Origin: Pyxicephalus adspersus
Lineage: Eukaryota > Chordata > Amphibia > Anura > Pyxicephalidae
DNA length: 64,000 bases
Reading direction: 5' to 3'
NCBI RefSeq assembly: GCF_032062135.1
Contig: NC_092868.1
Location: 52,017,617 to 52,081,616, forward strand
The translations under genes were made by a program, and so were the position numbers. Below are positions 50,989-63,128 of this stretch, piece after piece. The notes under the pieces were generated by a model. That model was not told the origin of the DNA, did not search any database, and worked only from the letters and a program-made list of their open reading frames with translations. Every line of letters starts with the position of its first letter. Position 1 is the stretch's first letter.

Positions 50989-51534
50989 ATCTGTAGCATT
51001 ACAGTTTGCTCCAATGCCAACCTTGAACTTTAGAACATGGAGGGGTGTCTACATAGTATTTGCTATTTACTAGGTGTGATAGTAAGTAGTCTACAAACCT
51101 GAGGTCATATTGAATTCCGTATTGCTACTGTTCTTCTTTTTTCTCTTCTGATAATATAAAATTTTATTAGTATTTTTCTCACCATTAATTCTGCTTGTAT
51201 AATGGCAACACCACCATTACATGCATTATATGGAGAAGCAGCATTGTCACTCATCTATGCACACTCCACAGAGAACTACATGTGAAATCATACAAATCAC
51301 ATGTGCAACAACATGAGGCATAATTTAATATATAGCCCAGGCTGAGTTCTTACTATAGGAAAGAGATGTATACAAGACCAAACATGACCTTGGCAAAAGA
51401 GGTGGGCATGCTGGAGTTAAAAAATTTAAGTTAAAAAAAAACAAAAAAAAATTATCAGATGGATTTTTTAAGACTTAAACATACAACAAAATAAAAATAA
51501 TATAAAAAAAGAGGGCATTTGCACCGACTGGTAT

Positions 51535-52010
51535 GTGCCACTTTCATTATCCGTCTCGGCGGCTTGAAATATTAAAGGTCTGCCAACCAGATCACACATT
51601 GTAAAAATCCAATAGTGTACATGTCATCTTCTGACAAGTGAAAAGTTTTTGCTGGTAAATGACAGCAGCGTAATGAGTAAACGCGATATCCAACTGGTTT
51701 TTCATAGTTTACGAGACCCCTGGCAACTGTGAAGAGAATGAGTGTTGCCCATCGGAAGGGAATGGCTTTGATTGTTTTTGTTTGGGTGCTTAAATGTGAT
51801 TGACGGAGCCCCGGTGGGGAGAAGCAGCTTCTGGAAAGGCCCCACTGATTGCTACGCATTATTTGAATTTACAGGTTATCTGTGGGGCTGTAACTGTATC
51901 GGTGACCTCATTAAGTAAATGTGGCCACATCAGCACCCTTCCACAGCCTTTATCACTCGTCATGTGTCATGAAACCGGCTGTTGACACCTCTGTAGCAAA
52001 CACTAGTTGT
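51535..52010. promoter_or_regulatory. Repeat-poor island, candidate conserved non-coding element
   Basis: Dense, non-repetitive sequence with CpG (CCGTCTCGGCGGCTTG near 51551, GTAAACGCGATATCC near 51677) and a forkhead-like run (TTTGATTGTTTTTGTTTGGG near 51767). Minus-strand frame of 95 codons overlaps it but shows no domain. Confidence 0.4.
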
Positions 52011-52019
52011 ATCTTATCT

Positions 52020-52270
52020 CCTGCAGAGAAAGGAATCACACCAGGCAATATCATTCTAGTCTAGGAATGCGTTTAGGAGACAGTTTCAGCAGACCAGAAG
52101 ATGAGAGCTAGGCACGAATGTCAACTCACTTCCACTGGGACAAAGACAAATTCTCAGCGGGGTTCGGAAATCTACAAATTTCAGTCTCGACGGCGATTGA
52201 TGTCTGAGGTTTTTTTTAGCCCTTTCTTTCCTTGGATACTAGATCCAAGTCTGGACCTTCATTATCCCAT
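52020..52270. promoter_or_regulatory. Short repeat-poor island
   Basis: Continues the previous island after a short gap. Contains CAGCGGGGTTCGG near 52156 and CTCGACGGCGATTGATG near 52186. Weak candidate. Confidence 0.25.
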
Positions 52271-52639
52271 GGTCAGCTATAAAAGATAATCAAAAGTCAC
52301 AACAAATTAAAAAAAAAAAATCTGTAAAGAGAAAATATATTTTGTGTTAGGAGACACACCTCATTTGGAGTTATTAATGTAAAGCTTCATTATAGATTCT
52401 TGATGAGACCATTGTTACAACTTAATTAAAGTTTGGCTTAATTATTTCCAATACCCAGACATAAGAACTTCCTCCCATAGTCAACTTTATAACAGGAATT
52501 GTATTTTTTCCATCTTTGCCTAAAGACTATTGAGATAACCTTTTTTTGACCAGACATGACTCATAGACTTGTTCAGAGACAGTACTACTACTAAGGATGC
52601 TCCTGGTTTATATGAATATATATTTTTACACTATTTGTA

Positions 52640-52657
52640 ATATATATATATAAATAA

Positions 52658-52749
<92 letters not shown>
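52640..52749. repeat. Long (TA)n microsatellite
   Basis: About 110 bases of TA repeat with a short AATAAATAAATA interruption near the left end. The right-hand 90 bases are uninterrupted. It is the longest simple repeat in the window. Confidence 0.95.
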
Positions 52750-52754
<5 letters not shown>

Positions 52755-53849
52755 GAATCATTGGATTTTCTGCCTAATAGACAAGGGTAGAAAGCTCATT
52801 TAAGACTCTTGGGTGCCAGTTGGGACCATATGGTTTCCCGTACCCATGTACCCATCCTCACAACTACATCACAATGGCCAGAAGAAAGTTTCTCATATTG
52901 AATTCATGGAAACAGACTGATGGCAACCTGAAAAAGTCTGACTGTTATCAATAAGTAACTCCACAGTACACAAAGTAGAGGTGGCTTCTCAACAAATTAT
53001 ATTTGGTATCAGAAGGTGACAAGGACTACCGGGCCGAAATCAAAAGATCTTAACTTTTGCAATGGTGAAACTATTGGACACCAGGGAGGGAGGCCCAGTT
53101 TGGGTATGTATGGGGCCAAGAATGTCTGATGGCAGCCCTGATAAAGATGAATGAATGTGTCTTGGTTAGGGCTTAAGTAGCATCAAACCTTGAAAGCTGC
53201 TTGGTTGCCTCCATAGGGTAGCTGGTTTTAAGGTACAAAACAAACAGCATTTTCATTGGCTGGTGATCCGCAAGAGTAGTTCTGGTCATAAAAAAATATG
53301 TCAAAGAGAAAAAACAAAACAGTTCTAACTCCTCCAAAAAATTCTGGCTCTACTTTCATCCCCACCAGTATTCTGGCACAGTGCAAGTTCTTTTTCAAAA
53401 ATTTCTGAGGCTTCTCGTCAATGAACCACAGTTATTAAAGAATGACTCCAAAGAGTGAAATCCAGTGGTAAGCATTCATTATCCCTAGGCATTCCAAAAG
53501 TATTTTTTCTTTTTGAACTGGAAAGTGGACATTTCCTTTAAGTTATATTTCGGCACGGATCACAGTATACATTGGCAGGGATCTGAAATGCTGGTTTCAG
53601 GTCTAGGCCACAATTCAACCGTCTGGGTAACCTTTTAAATGTCACTACCACACTGTGACTATGGTATATAATTTGGGTTAACCACTGGCCCGTATAGTAG
53701 GTGCTGCTAAGACAACTTCCTAATGTACAGATCCAAAGAGTCCTGGGTAATGGAGGATCAGATTGCATCAAAATAATTGTATTAAGTAAAAAGCAAAAAC
53801 AGTAGAAGTGATGTGGAGAAGGTGGGATACAAAATCAGATATATGCATT

Positions 53850-54128
53850 CAGCTTTTCTCTTTTCTTCTTTTTAACATAGGGGGACCCTTGAAATAACCT
53901 TCAGGGAACCCCTATTATAATTACGATGCATACATCTCTCACATTGTTTTAGCATGGTGGCCACTTGGAGGAATTCATCTTACATTACTGGCCATTGGGA
54001 AGGATGTCATTCTTACAGAAAGCCAAAAAGATCATTGGTATCGGATAATCTAACCTGAGAGGTCCAACTTGCTCATTGCTCAAGGAACCCCTAGCAACCT
54101 CTGGAGGAAACCTAGTTGGGAAACACTG
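53850..54128 (-). mobile_element. hAT-like element with 7/8 target-site duplication
   Basis: It begins CAGCTTTTCTC and ends TTGGGAAACACTG. Interior blocks match the copies at 23.2 and 50.7 kb (GGCCATTGGGAAGGATG, AGAAAGCCAAAAAGATC, AAGGAACCCCTAGCAACC). The flanking 8-mers TATGCATT (left) and TATGCATA (right) agree at 7 of 8 positions, the size expected for hAT insertion. Confidence 0.75.
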
Positions 54129-54889
54129 TATGCATAATAATGACTGTACTTTATATGAAATAGATCTCTTACAATTACCATGGGTTATATTAGATGTGTA
54201 TGATCCAATATTCAGTGGTCCAGTCATTGTTAGGTCATATCTTCTGAGTAGGATGGAGGTGACTCCCTACGAAATACAGTCTGTTCTGAAGCCAAACTCA
54301 AGGTAGATATAAAAGCCAAAAAAAAACCCATGAACGAAGAGAGGGGAATGCTTCAATTTGATGCTTCACCTTTCACTACTCAGCCATAGACTGATGGAGG
54401 AACGAACCCCAGTTCATCGAATAAAACATTTCTCACCAGTAGATGCTTCCAAAGACTTTACAGGCTTAACGAGTACACAAAAAGTATGATAATTCCAACA
54501 TTAGACTGTCCTCTTTCATAATATAGAGTAACTGTGGGCATGTGCCACTTTTGGGGAAGTTCCTTCATCTTCTGTTCTGTAGACACAAAGAGATGTATGA
54601 GGAAATTTTAGGGAATGTAACTTAGGGAATATGCCATTTTAGACAGTTGTTACTGGAAAAATTGTTGCCATTGGAAGATTTCTTCTCATTTCTGTTCTGA
54701 TGGCAACTCAACACAGTGGGATTTTCCTCTCTTTTGGTCATAATGACCATGGTCTCCAAGACACACCAAGAAAAGGAATGTCCTCATTGAAGAAATAGAC
54801 AGCAATGAAAACCCTAGAGAAGTTCTTACCCTCATATCTGAAACCTTCAACCCTTTCCATATGCTATCCAAAACTAAAAAAAAATGTTA

Positions 54890-55330
54890 TAGACACATTC
54901 TAAGCCCTCCCTTTCTTAAAGGACACCGTGCAATTATATACTCAATACTGGGTCAGTGCCTTATGTTGCTAATATCTGACTGTGGATAGAAGGGAAGCCT
55001 TATAGCTGCTAAAACTTTCACATAAACTTCTAAAAAACAAATTCCACAGCCAGAAGGGGTTAAGCGGAGATAAACAAGACATTTCAAGCAGCAAGTTGGG
55101 AGCAATGAATGGCATTCCCTGAGCGGTTCACATGTAAAAAGCGATCAGTGTCCCTCCCAATGATCTTTGCACAAATACACTCTCAGCGCAAAGTAACATT
55201 TAATTTATAATTTAACAATGTGCTGTCTGTTGAATTCTATAGGAAAACAAGATCAATAGACTGAAAAAAGGACAGCTTATTGAATTCTTCCTCTGTTTTC
55301 TCTCTTTCCCTAAAGACACAGATAAGACCT
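54890..55330. promoter_or_regulatory. Repeat-poor island, candidate conserved non-coding element
   Basis: Non-repetitive, with GTTAAGCGGAGATAAAC near 55059, GAGCGGTTCACATG near 55121 and CTCTCAGCGCAAAG near 55181. Right edge passes into AT-rich sequence. No exon noticed. Confidence 0.32.
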
Positions 55331-55703
55331 TATTGATGTCCTGCATACAAGTCACACTGTTCAAAAATGAGTCTATTGATGTACATTAATGCGAGTTGTC
55401 AAAAATAATTGTTTTATTTACTGAGCCAGTCAGGCAGTTACTGCCGGATATACTGATCTATAGAGAAGGGGCCAACAGACCATGGGTGGTTGGGACACCT
55501 GGGGGAGAAAAGCATGATGGAATCACACAAATCAGGAATCATGTTGCTATCCTATTTTGTGCCATCACATTGTGTTTTCACTTTAGTTTGGTGGACTAGG
55601 GCAGCCTAAGGAACCCACATCCTATTAAGAATTTAGGACTTTAAGAATTTAGGATTATAATGGTACCTTGGCCCTTAGAGTGGGTAATTCCAACATTCTA
55701 AAC

Positions 55704-56035
55704 CAGCCTTTTTCAGCTGTTTTACCTCAGAGGAACCTGTAAAATAATGTTCAGGTTTCATAAACCCCTGCTAAAACCTATTCATTGGGTGTCATTGGGA
55801 AAAATGCCCATTACACTTGTTGTTGGTTAGAAGAATTTTACCCTTACTGTGGTGGCCTGCATGCCGCCCTAAAGACAGATCTTTGATATCACGCTGCTGG
55901 CTCTGCCAAGTGATGTTGGCTCAAGATCTATGCAAGTATCAGCAAAGGAAAGGCCAGTCATCCACCACTCAAGAAACCCCTAGGAACCTCTGGAGGAAAT
56001 CTAGGGTTCCTTGGATCCCTGTCTGAGAATGACTG
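55704..56035 (-). mobile_element. hAT-like element, second subfamily, with decayed target duplication
   Basis: It starts CAGCCTTTTTCAGC and ends GTCTGAGAATGACTG. Contains CTGCTGGCTCTGCCAAGTG, shared with 41.6 kb, and AGAAACCCCTAGGAACCTC, shared with the first subfamily. Flanks TTCTAAAC and TTTTAAGC agree at 6 of 8, both differences being transitions. Confidence 0.68.
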
Positions 56036-56237
56036 TTTTAAGCTAAGTTATATCCAGTTGGATTTAGAACAGTCAAATGGCAAATACAATCATAGAAAGG
56101 CTGCAATTCTATATATAGTTCTTGTACAAATGTTACTAATAATTCTTGAATTAAACATGCCAACTGCCCATTTGAGATTTGGTTATCAAGTTGAAAGTAA
56201 ATGTAAAGAAAAAGTAGTAGAGTGCTAAGAAGATTCA

Positions 56238-56275
56238 ACATGTTTCATGGGACATTGATTGCTTCATCAGGATAA
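56238..56275 (+). repeat. CTTCATCAGG-box repeat fragment
   Basis: ATGTTTCATGGGACATTG followed by GCTTCATCAGG, the same order of words as at 22.1 kb. Extent not visible. Confidence 0.4.
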
Positions 56276-56999
56276 CTGTTCGTATCTGCAAGGATCTATG
56301 TATTCTTTAGTATTTCTTCAGGACTAATCCAATAGATATACACCCTTTGGAACATACTTAAAATATCTTGCATGAAAAAGTTTCAAAAAGAACTAATATT
56401 GATTGTTTTTCTAATATATTGTTTAAAGGATAGAATAATAAAAATTACCATGGAACAGAATCTATGCTATCAGGGATGTCTCAATGTGATTATTGGTACA
56501 TGGCATTATTGTGGATACAAGCAAATTACCAGGTAATATATACTGGAATTCAATTGAAATATTCTGCAATTTCACCATGCAACATTTTATTTGGGCGAAT
56601 GTTGTGATGTACTATAGAACGAGCCAATTGCTACCTTCTGTACTTGTATATTGGAATACCATTTTAAATGAACAGTATTTCATATTTCTCATAGTGCCAT
56701 GCATTGCTGTGCATTGATATAACCCTCTATTTCTTCCCTTCAATCATTGGCTTATCTTCTAAGAATTTTGTGTGAGTCTCTATATCACTGTTGCATTCCT
56801 GTTATGGAATGTCGGGAAGACGCCTTAGCCAAGTGTGCTTATGGGCCACCAAAAGACATCCATACATGACAATCAACCCTCTAAAAGCTTTTGGCTTGTT
56901 TTGGCCGGTGTTACATATCGCTCCATTTACTTCACTACTGCTTTTACTTTTTCCTTTTCCTAAAAAAAAGAGAAAAATATATCCCTATACCCTTTAAAT

Positions 57000-57290
57000 G
57001 CTTTCATGAAGGTTTCCAATATCTCCTCACCTCCCCGATGGCGAGGTAGAAAACGATATAATTACTCATCCCTCTCAAATCTTTTCTCCTTCTTGTACTG
57101 GGCGATGTGAATGACAGAGTATTATTACAATTGGCAGCCCCAGCCGCACAATGCCCACTGGTAAATGCTGAGACGTGCCCCCGTCTCCTCCGGTAAGTGA
57201 TATCGTTTCAAAAGATATAGCCATGACCCTTTGACCTCGGGTTTCCGTAACATCACTGCCCTGTTTCAATGTACTTAATAAAGAAGGAAA
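57000..57290. promoter_or_regulatory. CpG-containing island, candidate conserved non-coding element
   Basis: Contains CCCCGATGGCGAGG near 57032, TACTGGGCGATGTGAATGAC near 57096, CAGCCGCACAATG near 57141 and a nuclear-receptor-like TGACCTCGGG near 57232. Non-repetitive and clearly different from the AT-rich flanks. Confidence 0.38.
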
Positions 57291-57696
57291 CTGAACACTG
57301 TATCGTTTTTTAATTGTGGCTAATTCACACTGCAGTCCTTAAAACTGGATTAGAGAGTGTTATCTTATCCCTGTCACTCTTGGCCAATGGCTAAGAAGAA
57401 TGTTTAATAAAGCTCTAAATATTCTCATAATTTTTTAAAACAATGACTTTATAAAAAGTCTAAAAAAGAACACTTTTTGTTGTATTCCCTCTTTAGGAGA
57501 ACCCTCCAATGTACAAAGCAAATGTGTCAAGGCAACTAGACTTGTGGCATGTGGATGCACAGGTATGGGTTTGTGTGCCAGGTGGTGCCAATGGGTTCTG
57601 GGTTGCATCAAGATCTACATGCATGTGTGTAAGGTATGCAATACACTCAGGAATACCTACTTTTTTGATTTACTGTTCTGGATTTTATATTTTTGA

Positions 57697-58262
57697 CTTC
57701 AGCTTGCCTGACCATTTGGCTTGATGGCTTTGCTGCCTGATCGTCTGTTGGTGACCTTGGCTTACCTGACCATTCTGCTACCTGATTCTCCATTCCGGAC
57801 CTAATCTTGCTTGACCACACCACTATCTGATAGAGTAGGATATCTCATACATTTTTACTGATTTTGGCTTGCCTGACCACTCTTCTGCCTGTCTGTCTCT
57901 TAACGGCCTTGGCTTGCCTGACCATTCTGCTGTTTATTTCATCATTGCTGATCTCAAATCATCTGGCCATACCACTATCTGATTCTTTATTGCTGACTTG
58001 ACTTGTCTTACCACTCTACTGTCTGATGCTTGGTTACGGACCTTAGCTTGCCCGACCACTCTACTGCATGACTGTCTCTTGCTGGTGTTGGCTTGCCTGG
58101 ACATTCTGCTCCCTGATTCTATATTGCTGACCTCAGCTTGCCAGACTACATAACTATCTGATTCTCTATTGACGACTCGGATGGCCTGATCACTCTACTG
58201 CCTATCCAACCTTTCTGTCCTCAACCTTTCAGCTGTCTGACTTTCTGTTGCTGACCTCAATT
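57697..58262. repeat. ~46-bp minisatellite with ~3-unit higher-order period
   Basis: GGCTTGCCTGACCATTCTGCT-like units recur about every 46 bases, about 12 copies. Every third unit carries the variant CCACTATCTGATTCTCTATTG (near 57818, 57976, 58146), giving a higher-order period of about 140-160 bases. One unit is stretched by an insertion at 57830-57860. Confidence 0.88.
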
Positions 58263-58869
58263 TACCATCATCATCCAGGAATCCAACCTTCTAGCACCAG
58301 TCAACTTGGTCCAGTTGTTCCGGTCAAGGTTCTGTAAGGTGTGCCATATGGGTTTCCATCGGCTAGCTATCAACATCAGGCCTCGGGGGGACCATGATGT
58401 GTAAGAGAGGGTTCTATGAACTTGACACAATGTCTTTACAAACAATGTGCCCCTATTAGACTTCTACTGTCTCATGCTGCTTCGTAACATCAATTATGAA
58501 AGGCAGGAAGGACTCTCAGGGTATAGTGGAATCGGAATATTTCTTTCCTAATACAGCTTTGGTCAGCTCTGACATAAAGAAGAGTGGAGCAAAAGTTAAA
58601 AGTCCAACAATATATTCAATAAAAAGTTTCAAAAGTTTTGAAATGCCCTACCTGACCATTAAGATATATAGAGCTGGAAGAAGTCAGAACATTTGTTGGA
58701 TTTTTACAGCTTTCTTCAGGTCCAACTGCCCCTACATCCACTAATTTCTTGCCCTGGTGCCCGGGGTTTGGGGGTTAATCAGTGGCTTTGACCCATGCAA
58801 ACAAAAGTAAAATAAGACATGATGACTGTAGATGGACTTTATGTAGAATTTAAAGTCTTTTTTTTGTTT

Positions 58870-59260
58870 TCTCCAGCTCACTTACTGAAACTACAACGCA
58901 ATCTGCATGTGCCTTGTATAAAGGACTGGTGTCTTTTGTGCGCACAATAGCTGTCAGCTCACTGTTCTGATACCCGTCCCCATTGTCCAGCAATTAAGCC
59001 AACCACTCAGTCCACATCTTACTTCCAATACCCCCAACCCCACCCCTCCAGAGACTTTGAACTGTAATTAGACTCTCCTCCCTATTACATACACTTTATC
59101 AAGAAAATCACCTATTTGATTTCAATTACTCATAATTGTCCCTCATACATTCCAATTAGACTTCACTGTTGTTCTCAACAATGGCAGTCAATTATGCAAT
59201 TAATCAATGTGGGTTTTATAACAGCAGCCCAGCAAAAAAAAATTGTGGCATAAGGTGAAT
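58870..59260. promoter_or_regulatory. Homeodomain/SOX-rich island, strong enhancer candidate
   Basis: Contains a consensus SOX word AACAATGG at 59177-59184, and CAATTA / TAATTA-type words (CCAATTAGAC, GCAATTAATCAATG, GTAATTAGAC, CATAATTGTCC) spread over 200 bases. No repeats. Confidence 0.45.
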
Positions 59261-59299
59261 CAGCAGAAATCAAATAGTTTTCTTTAATAGCCGATGGTG

Positions 59300-59830
59300 G
59301 GCAGTGAAAAAAAACATTTGTAGAGAAAGGGATATTTGCCAGTGTGGGGTATTTAAAGTCATATTTTTAGAAATGGACCTCTATGGGAATGGAACACAGG
59401 TCACTAAGCCCCCTCCAACTGGCTGTGTACAAATGGAAGGTGCTTTCAATTAAAAACCGCTAAACAGTGTACCTTCAATTAAAGTGACACAGAACAGGTC
59501 ACCCATGACGGACAATTAAGCGACTCTCTTTCCAGCCAGGCTGATTATGTTGGTGAAACAATGCAATTTTCTGTAATGCTGGGACGAAGGCCTATCTCAA
59601 TTAATCTCTACAGAAGTAAAATCTTAACAGACATGAAGCTTGTTACTTGTTTAATTGAATTACATGACATTAATACAATTATTCGGGGAGCCAACAGATT
59701 TCTTAGAAAATTAAGCATTTGCATAAATTGTAATTAAAAAGAAATTATAGCAAACTTTGTTTAGCAAAGACATGGCTTGATTTATCCTTATAATATGAAC
59801 TGTAGGGCTTCTTCTAGATGAATGGTCTAA
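59300..59830. promoter_or_regulatory. Octamer/homeodomain-rich island, strong enhancer candidate
   Basis: Has ATTTGCAT (inverted octamer) at 59717-59724 followed at once by TAATTAAAAAG, plus CAATTAATCTC near 59599, TTAATTGAATTAC near 59650 and AATTAAGCGAC near 59514. The sequence is complex and free of repeats for over 500 bases. Confidence 0.45.
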
Positions 59831-60652
59831 GCCTGGTCACTAACGGCCCCCCTATTCAACTGCCAGCATGCTTAAAAGTGTTATTTTGAGTCAACTGCAG
59901 CATTTGAGGAAAGCTGTGTCATTCAGTTCAGTGCAGTTGAACCTGGGCCATCTCCTGGGTTCCTTTAACAATTGCAACTGCATACAACTGAATGTAACCA
60001 GTCCACTGCATTTGGGAAGCACCCCCATTCCAGGCAAAGGATACAGCTGGCCACTCAAGGGCAGCCAGAAACTACATTTAGTGTCCAGGAACTAAACTAA
60101 AAACCACCGCAACCCGAAAGCAACCACATGAGGTTAATTGAGAGTAGTTAGGAGCAAGGTTGAGAATGCAGCAAAGCCATTTGCAATGCATCTTTAATTA
60201 TTTTATTGCTTGCTGTATCATATTTAGATTACTGTAGCACAGGTAAAGTTTTTAGGAATTTCACTCAAATGATTTTCCTTATATCTGTGTGATGGGTTGG
60301 TTCCAAGTGCCACTTTATTATACAATGAGCAGGTATGGACCTTGGTTGTCACCATTAGCAAATTCCCTATGAGAGTTGCTGTGGCTTTATCATTGGAGTG
60401 CATGCAGACAAAAAGTGATTGCTGGGAGGCTGCAGTAGATGCAGCACTGACATGAAAGAATAAAGTTATGGGTTAGTTGGGCTTTATCCTATATAAGCCC
60501 TTATTTACCCATATAATATTAAACCTTTACGGAGCTCTCTGGCTTGTTGCCCCAAAGAAGAGCTATGGTAGGGAGTCATGTGACAGCAGTGAAAGGGAAG
60601 GATTTGTATCCAGACAGTCACTGATTGGCTGGCCCAAGCACACATAACCCCC

Positions 60653-60925
60653 TATCATGACTTTGCCCCATACAGCCTACACATGACCCCCTGCCATGGC
60701 TGTGCCCCGTACAGCCTACACAAAACCACCTGCCATGGCTGTGGCCCATACAGCCTACACATGACCCCCTGCCATGGCTGTGCCCTATATAGTCTACACA
60801 TGACCCCCTGCCATGGCTGTGCCCCATACAGCCTACACATGACCTCCTGCCATGGCTGTGCCCTATACAGTCTACACATGGTCCCCTGCCATGGCTGTGG
60901 CCCATACAGCCTACAAAAAAAACCT
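60653..60925. repeat. 39-bp minisatellite, 7 units, open in both strands
   Basis: The unit ATGACCCCCTGCCATGGCTG then TGCCCCATACAGCCTACAC is 39 bases, exactly 13 codons, so a unit without stops stays open in any frame it occupies. This explains the apparent 85-110-codon frames on both strands with 13-residue repeats. There is no splice or initiation context to suggest translation. Confidence 0.93.
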
Positions 60926-61199
60926 TTGCCATGGCTATGATTTATGGCAGAGAGAACGTTAAGCTGGTAAACAAGTATTTCTATCAAAATAATGGAGAGG
61001 AAAGTTGGAGTTAAAACAGGTTTCAGTAAAGTTAATCTTTGAGTTTCCTATTAATTCGCATGGATAAAGGTGTTATAAGATATTTCTGTTTTTTCGACTA
61101 TCCATATTTTTTTTAGTGGATTTTACATATAGTTTACATTATTTTTTTTTCCTAATAAATTGATCTCAGCACTACACTCACTTAATTTAAATTCAGAAT

Positions 61200-61560
61200 T
61201 TAGGATGAACAGTTGGATTAAAGAATGCCTTACACATCCGGATGGTGTATGTGAATCCATCTCTCTGGCCATGGGCTAGAATATGATATGTGGCTCTGCA
61301 GCATGAACAGTACACTTCATTGAGCATCCAATCCCTGGCATTAATGCTGCGAGCTTTGTGTGTAGCCATGAAGCCCCCTTCTGACCATCCATTTGCATCT
61401 TAAATTTCATTTCCAAGTCTTTAATGATCCCACTTCTCCGTTGATGCCAAAAGTGAGATTTATTTCACAAAATCTACAGTTAAAAAGAGACCCTTTTCTC
61501 CAAAGCCATCGCATAGCTCAGTAATCTCTCCACTTTCTTTTTTCTTGTCAATAAACAATC
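61200..61560. promoter_or_regulatory. Repeat-poor island with octamer, candidate enhancer
   Basis: ATTTGCAT at 61391-61398 inside CATCCATTTGCATCTTAAAT, with GGCATTAATGCTGCGAGC near 61339 (ATTAAT palindrome) and GGATTAAAG near 61215. Non-repetitive for 350 bases. Confidence 0.38.
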
Positions 61561-61866
61561 TCCCTGAACTACATTAAAAAAAAAGTTCAACAAAAGGAAT
61601 TTACTTGGATAAAGCTTTCATGACTCTGACCACGAAGTCTTCTACATATGGCCACATTTTTTTTAAGAGCAAAAATTGGTTTGAGTATCACTAGTGGTGA
61701 TCTTTAAAGGTTTGGGATTGCAAAATGAGCACTGGGCAAAAAAAAAAATGAAGATTGTAAAAGAAACAAAGTTTCAAAAAGTTACAACAATACTGATGTA
61801 AAAAAGGAGCAGCCAATCAGAGTTTATTTTAATTTGTTACTTTGGCACAGGAAGGTGTTTCTTGCA

Positions 61867-62015
61867 ATTATTATTATTAATATTATTAAACAGGAGTTTT
61901 TTAACGCCAACATATTAAGCAGTGTTGTACATTAATAGGGGTTGCAAATGACAGATACAGACAGTGAGACAGGAGGAGAGGACCCTACCCTGAAGAGCTT
62001 ACAATCTAGGAGGGA
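61867..62015 (-). mobile_element. SINE tail copy (minus)
   Basis: Inverted form of the 23.9 kb tail: ATT repeats, AACGCCAACATATTAAGC, AGGGGTTGCAAATGACAG, ending GAGCTTACAATCTAGG. Shows several substitutions and a broken trinucleotide run. Confidence 0.7.
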
Positions 62016-62078
62016 GGTGCACCTTTTATGTGTCAACTGCATATATTGGCTATGTATAATTATAAATTATTATTATGA

Positions 62079-62080
<2 letters not shown>

Positions 62081-62116
<36 letters not shown>
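62081..62116. repeat. (TA)n microsatellite
   Basis: About 18 TA dinucleotides within a wider AT-rich stretch reaching to 62280. Confidence 0.92.
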
Positions 62117-63128
62117 CAATAAAAAGGCTATACAATAAAACTAAAAATAATATATATACTGTATATATTGCATTGTATATATTTTGCATATATATCATTT
62201 TTTTTTAATTTTTATATTTTATTATGTATCCTCTATTTATATATATTTATATACATGAAATTCTGATATTTATATAAACATCAGATAAGAAAAAATTTGG
62301 AAGCATCACAAACACAAATATAAGAATGATCTCAATACATCTTAGGAACAGTGAAATCTGAGTGCTTATTTTATTTATTTTAGATCCTGATTTCGCCCAA
62401 GTTCATCTCAGTGCATTGCTATGATTAAAGGTTACTTTACAATAAAGATTACAAACAAACAGGAAGATGAGGAACAAGCGATGGAGATGATCCAAAAATA
62501 GAGCAGAATGTTGTCTAAACAGAAATATATTCCCAAGATTTAACTTGCTGTGACATTTTCTTTATCTGCAGATTAACTTTTTCTTTTTCTTACCTTTTTT
62601 TTTGTGAATAGAGTAACCTTGTCAATGTTATATATTCAATGTCTCTTCTTTATCAGATTAGGGAAGGCTGGAGTTTCACTAGTTTGACTACTGCCTTTCT
62701 GTTTGCATTCATTGGGACTTCCTGTTCTATGAAAGTCAAGCTCTCATTCACAAATAGCCCAAGTCTTATCTTTTTGTTCTGACCCCCCAAAGAATAGCTC
62801 CTGGTATTAAATTCAGTTTCTATCGGCTCGCGTAGGTGACAAATTTCTGACATAAGTGTTATAGTAAAAAAACATTTGCGGTGTAAAAATTTGCATTATA
62901 TTACATATAAATTATTAAAAAAAAATCATGGTATTCGGAATAAATGTTATTTGAGTTTGTGTTGTAACATGAGTATCAGAATAATGCAAAGAGAACAAAT
63001 GCAACATTTTATAATTGTTGCACATTTTTTGAGAATGGTATATTTGCAGATATCAGGCTTTAAAATAAACATGGAGCCATTAAAACCAATGCTTGTTCTG
63101 GCTTTAGAGACTTACAAAACATTTAACA

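Noticed and set aside
60618..60987. 104- and 110-codon frames with 13-residue repeats, resembling a His-Gly repeat protein
   Set aside because: Both come from the 39-base tandem unit, whose length is a multiple of three. The opposite strand is equally open.
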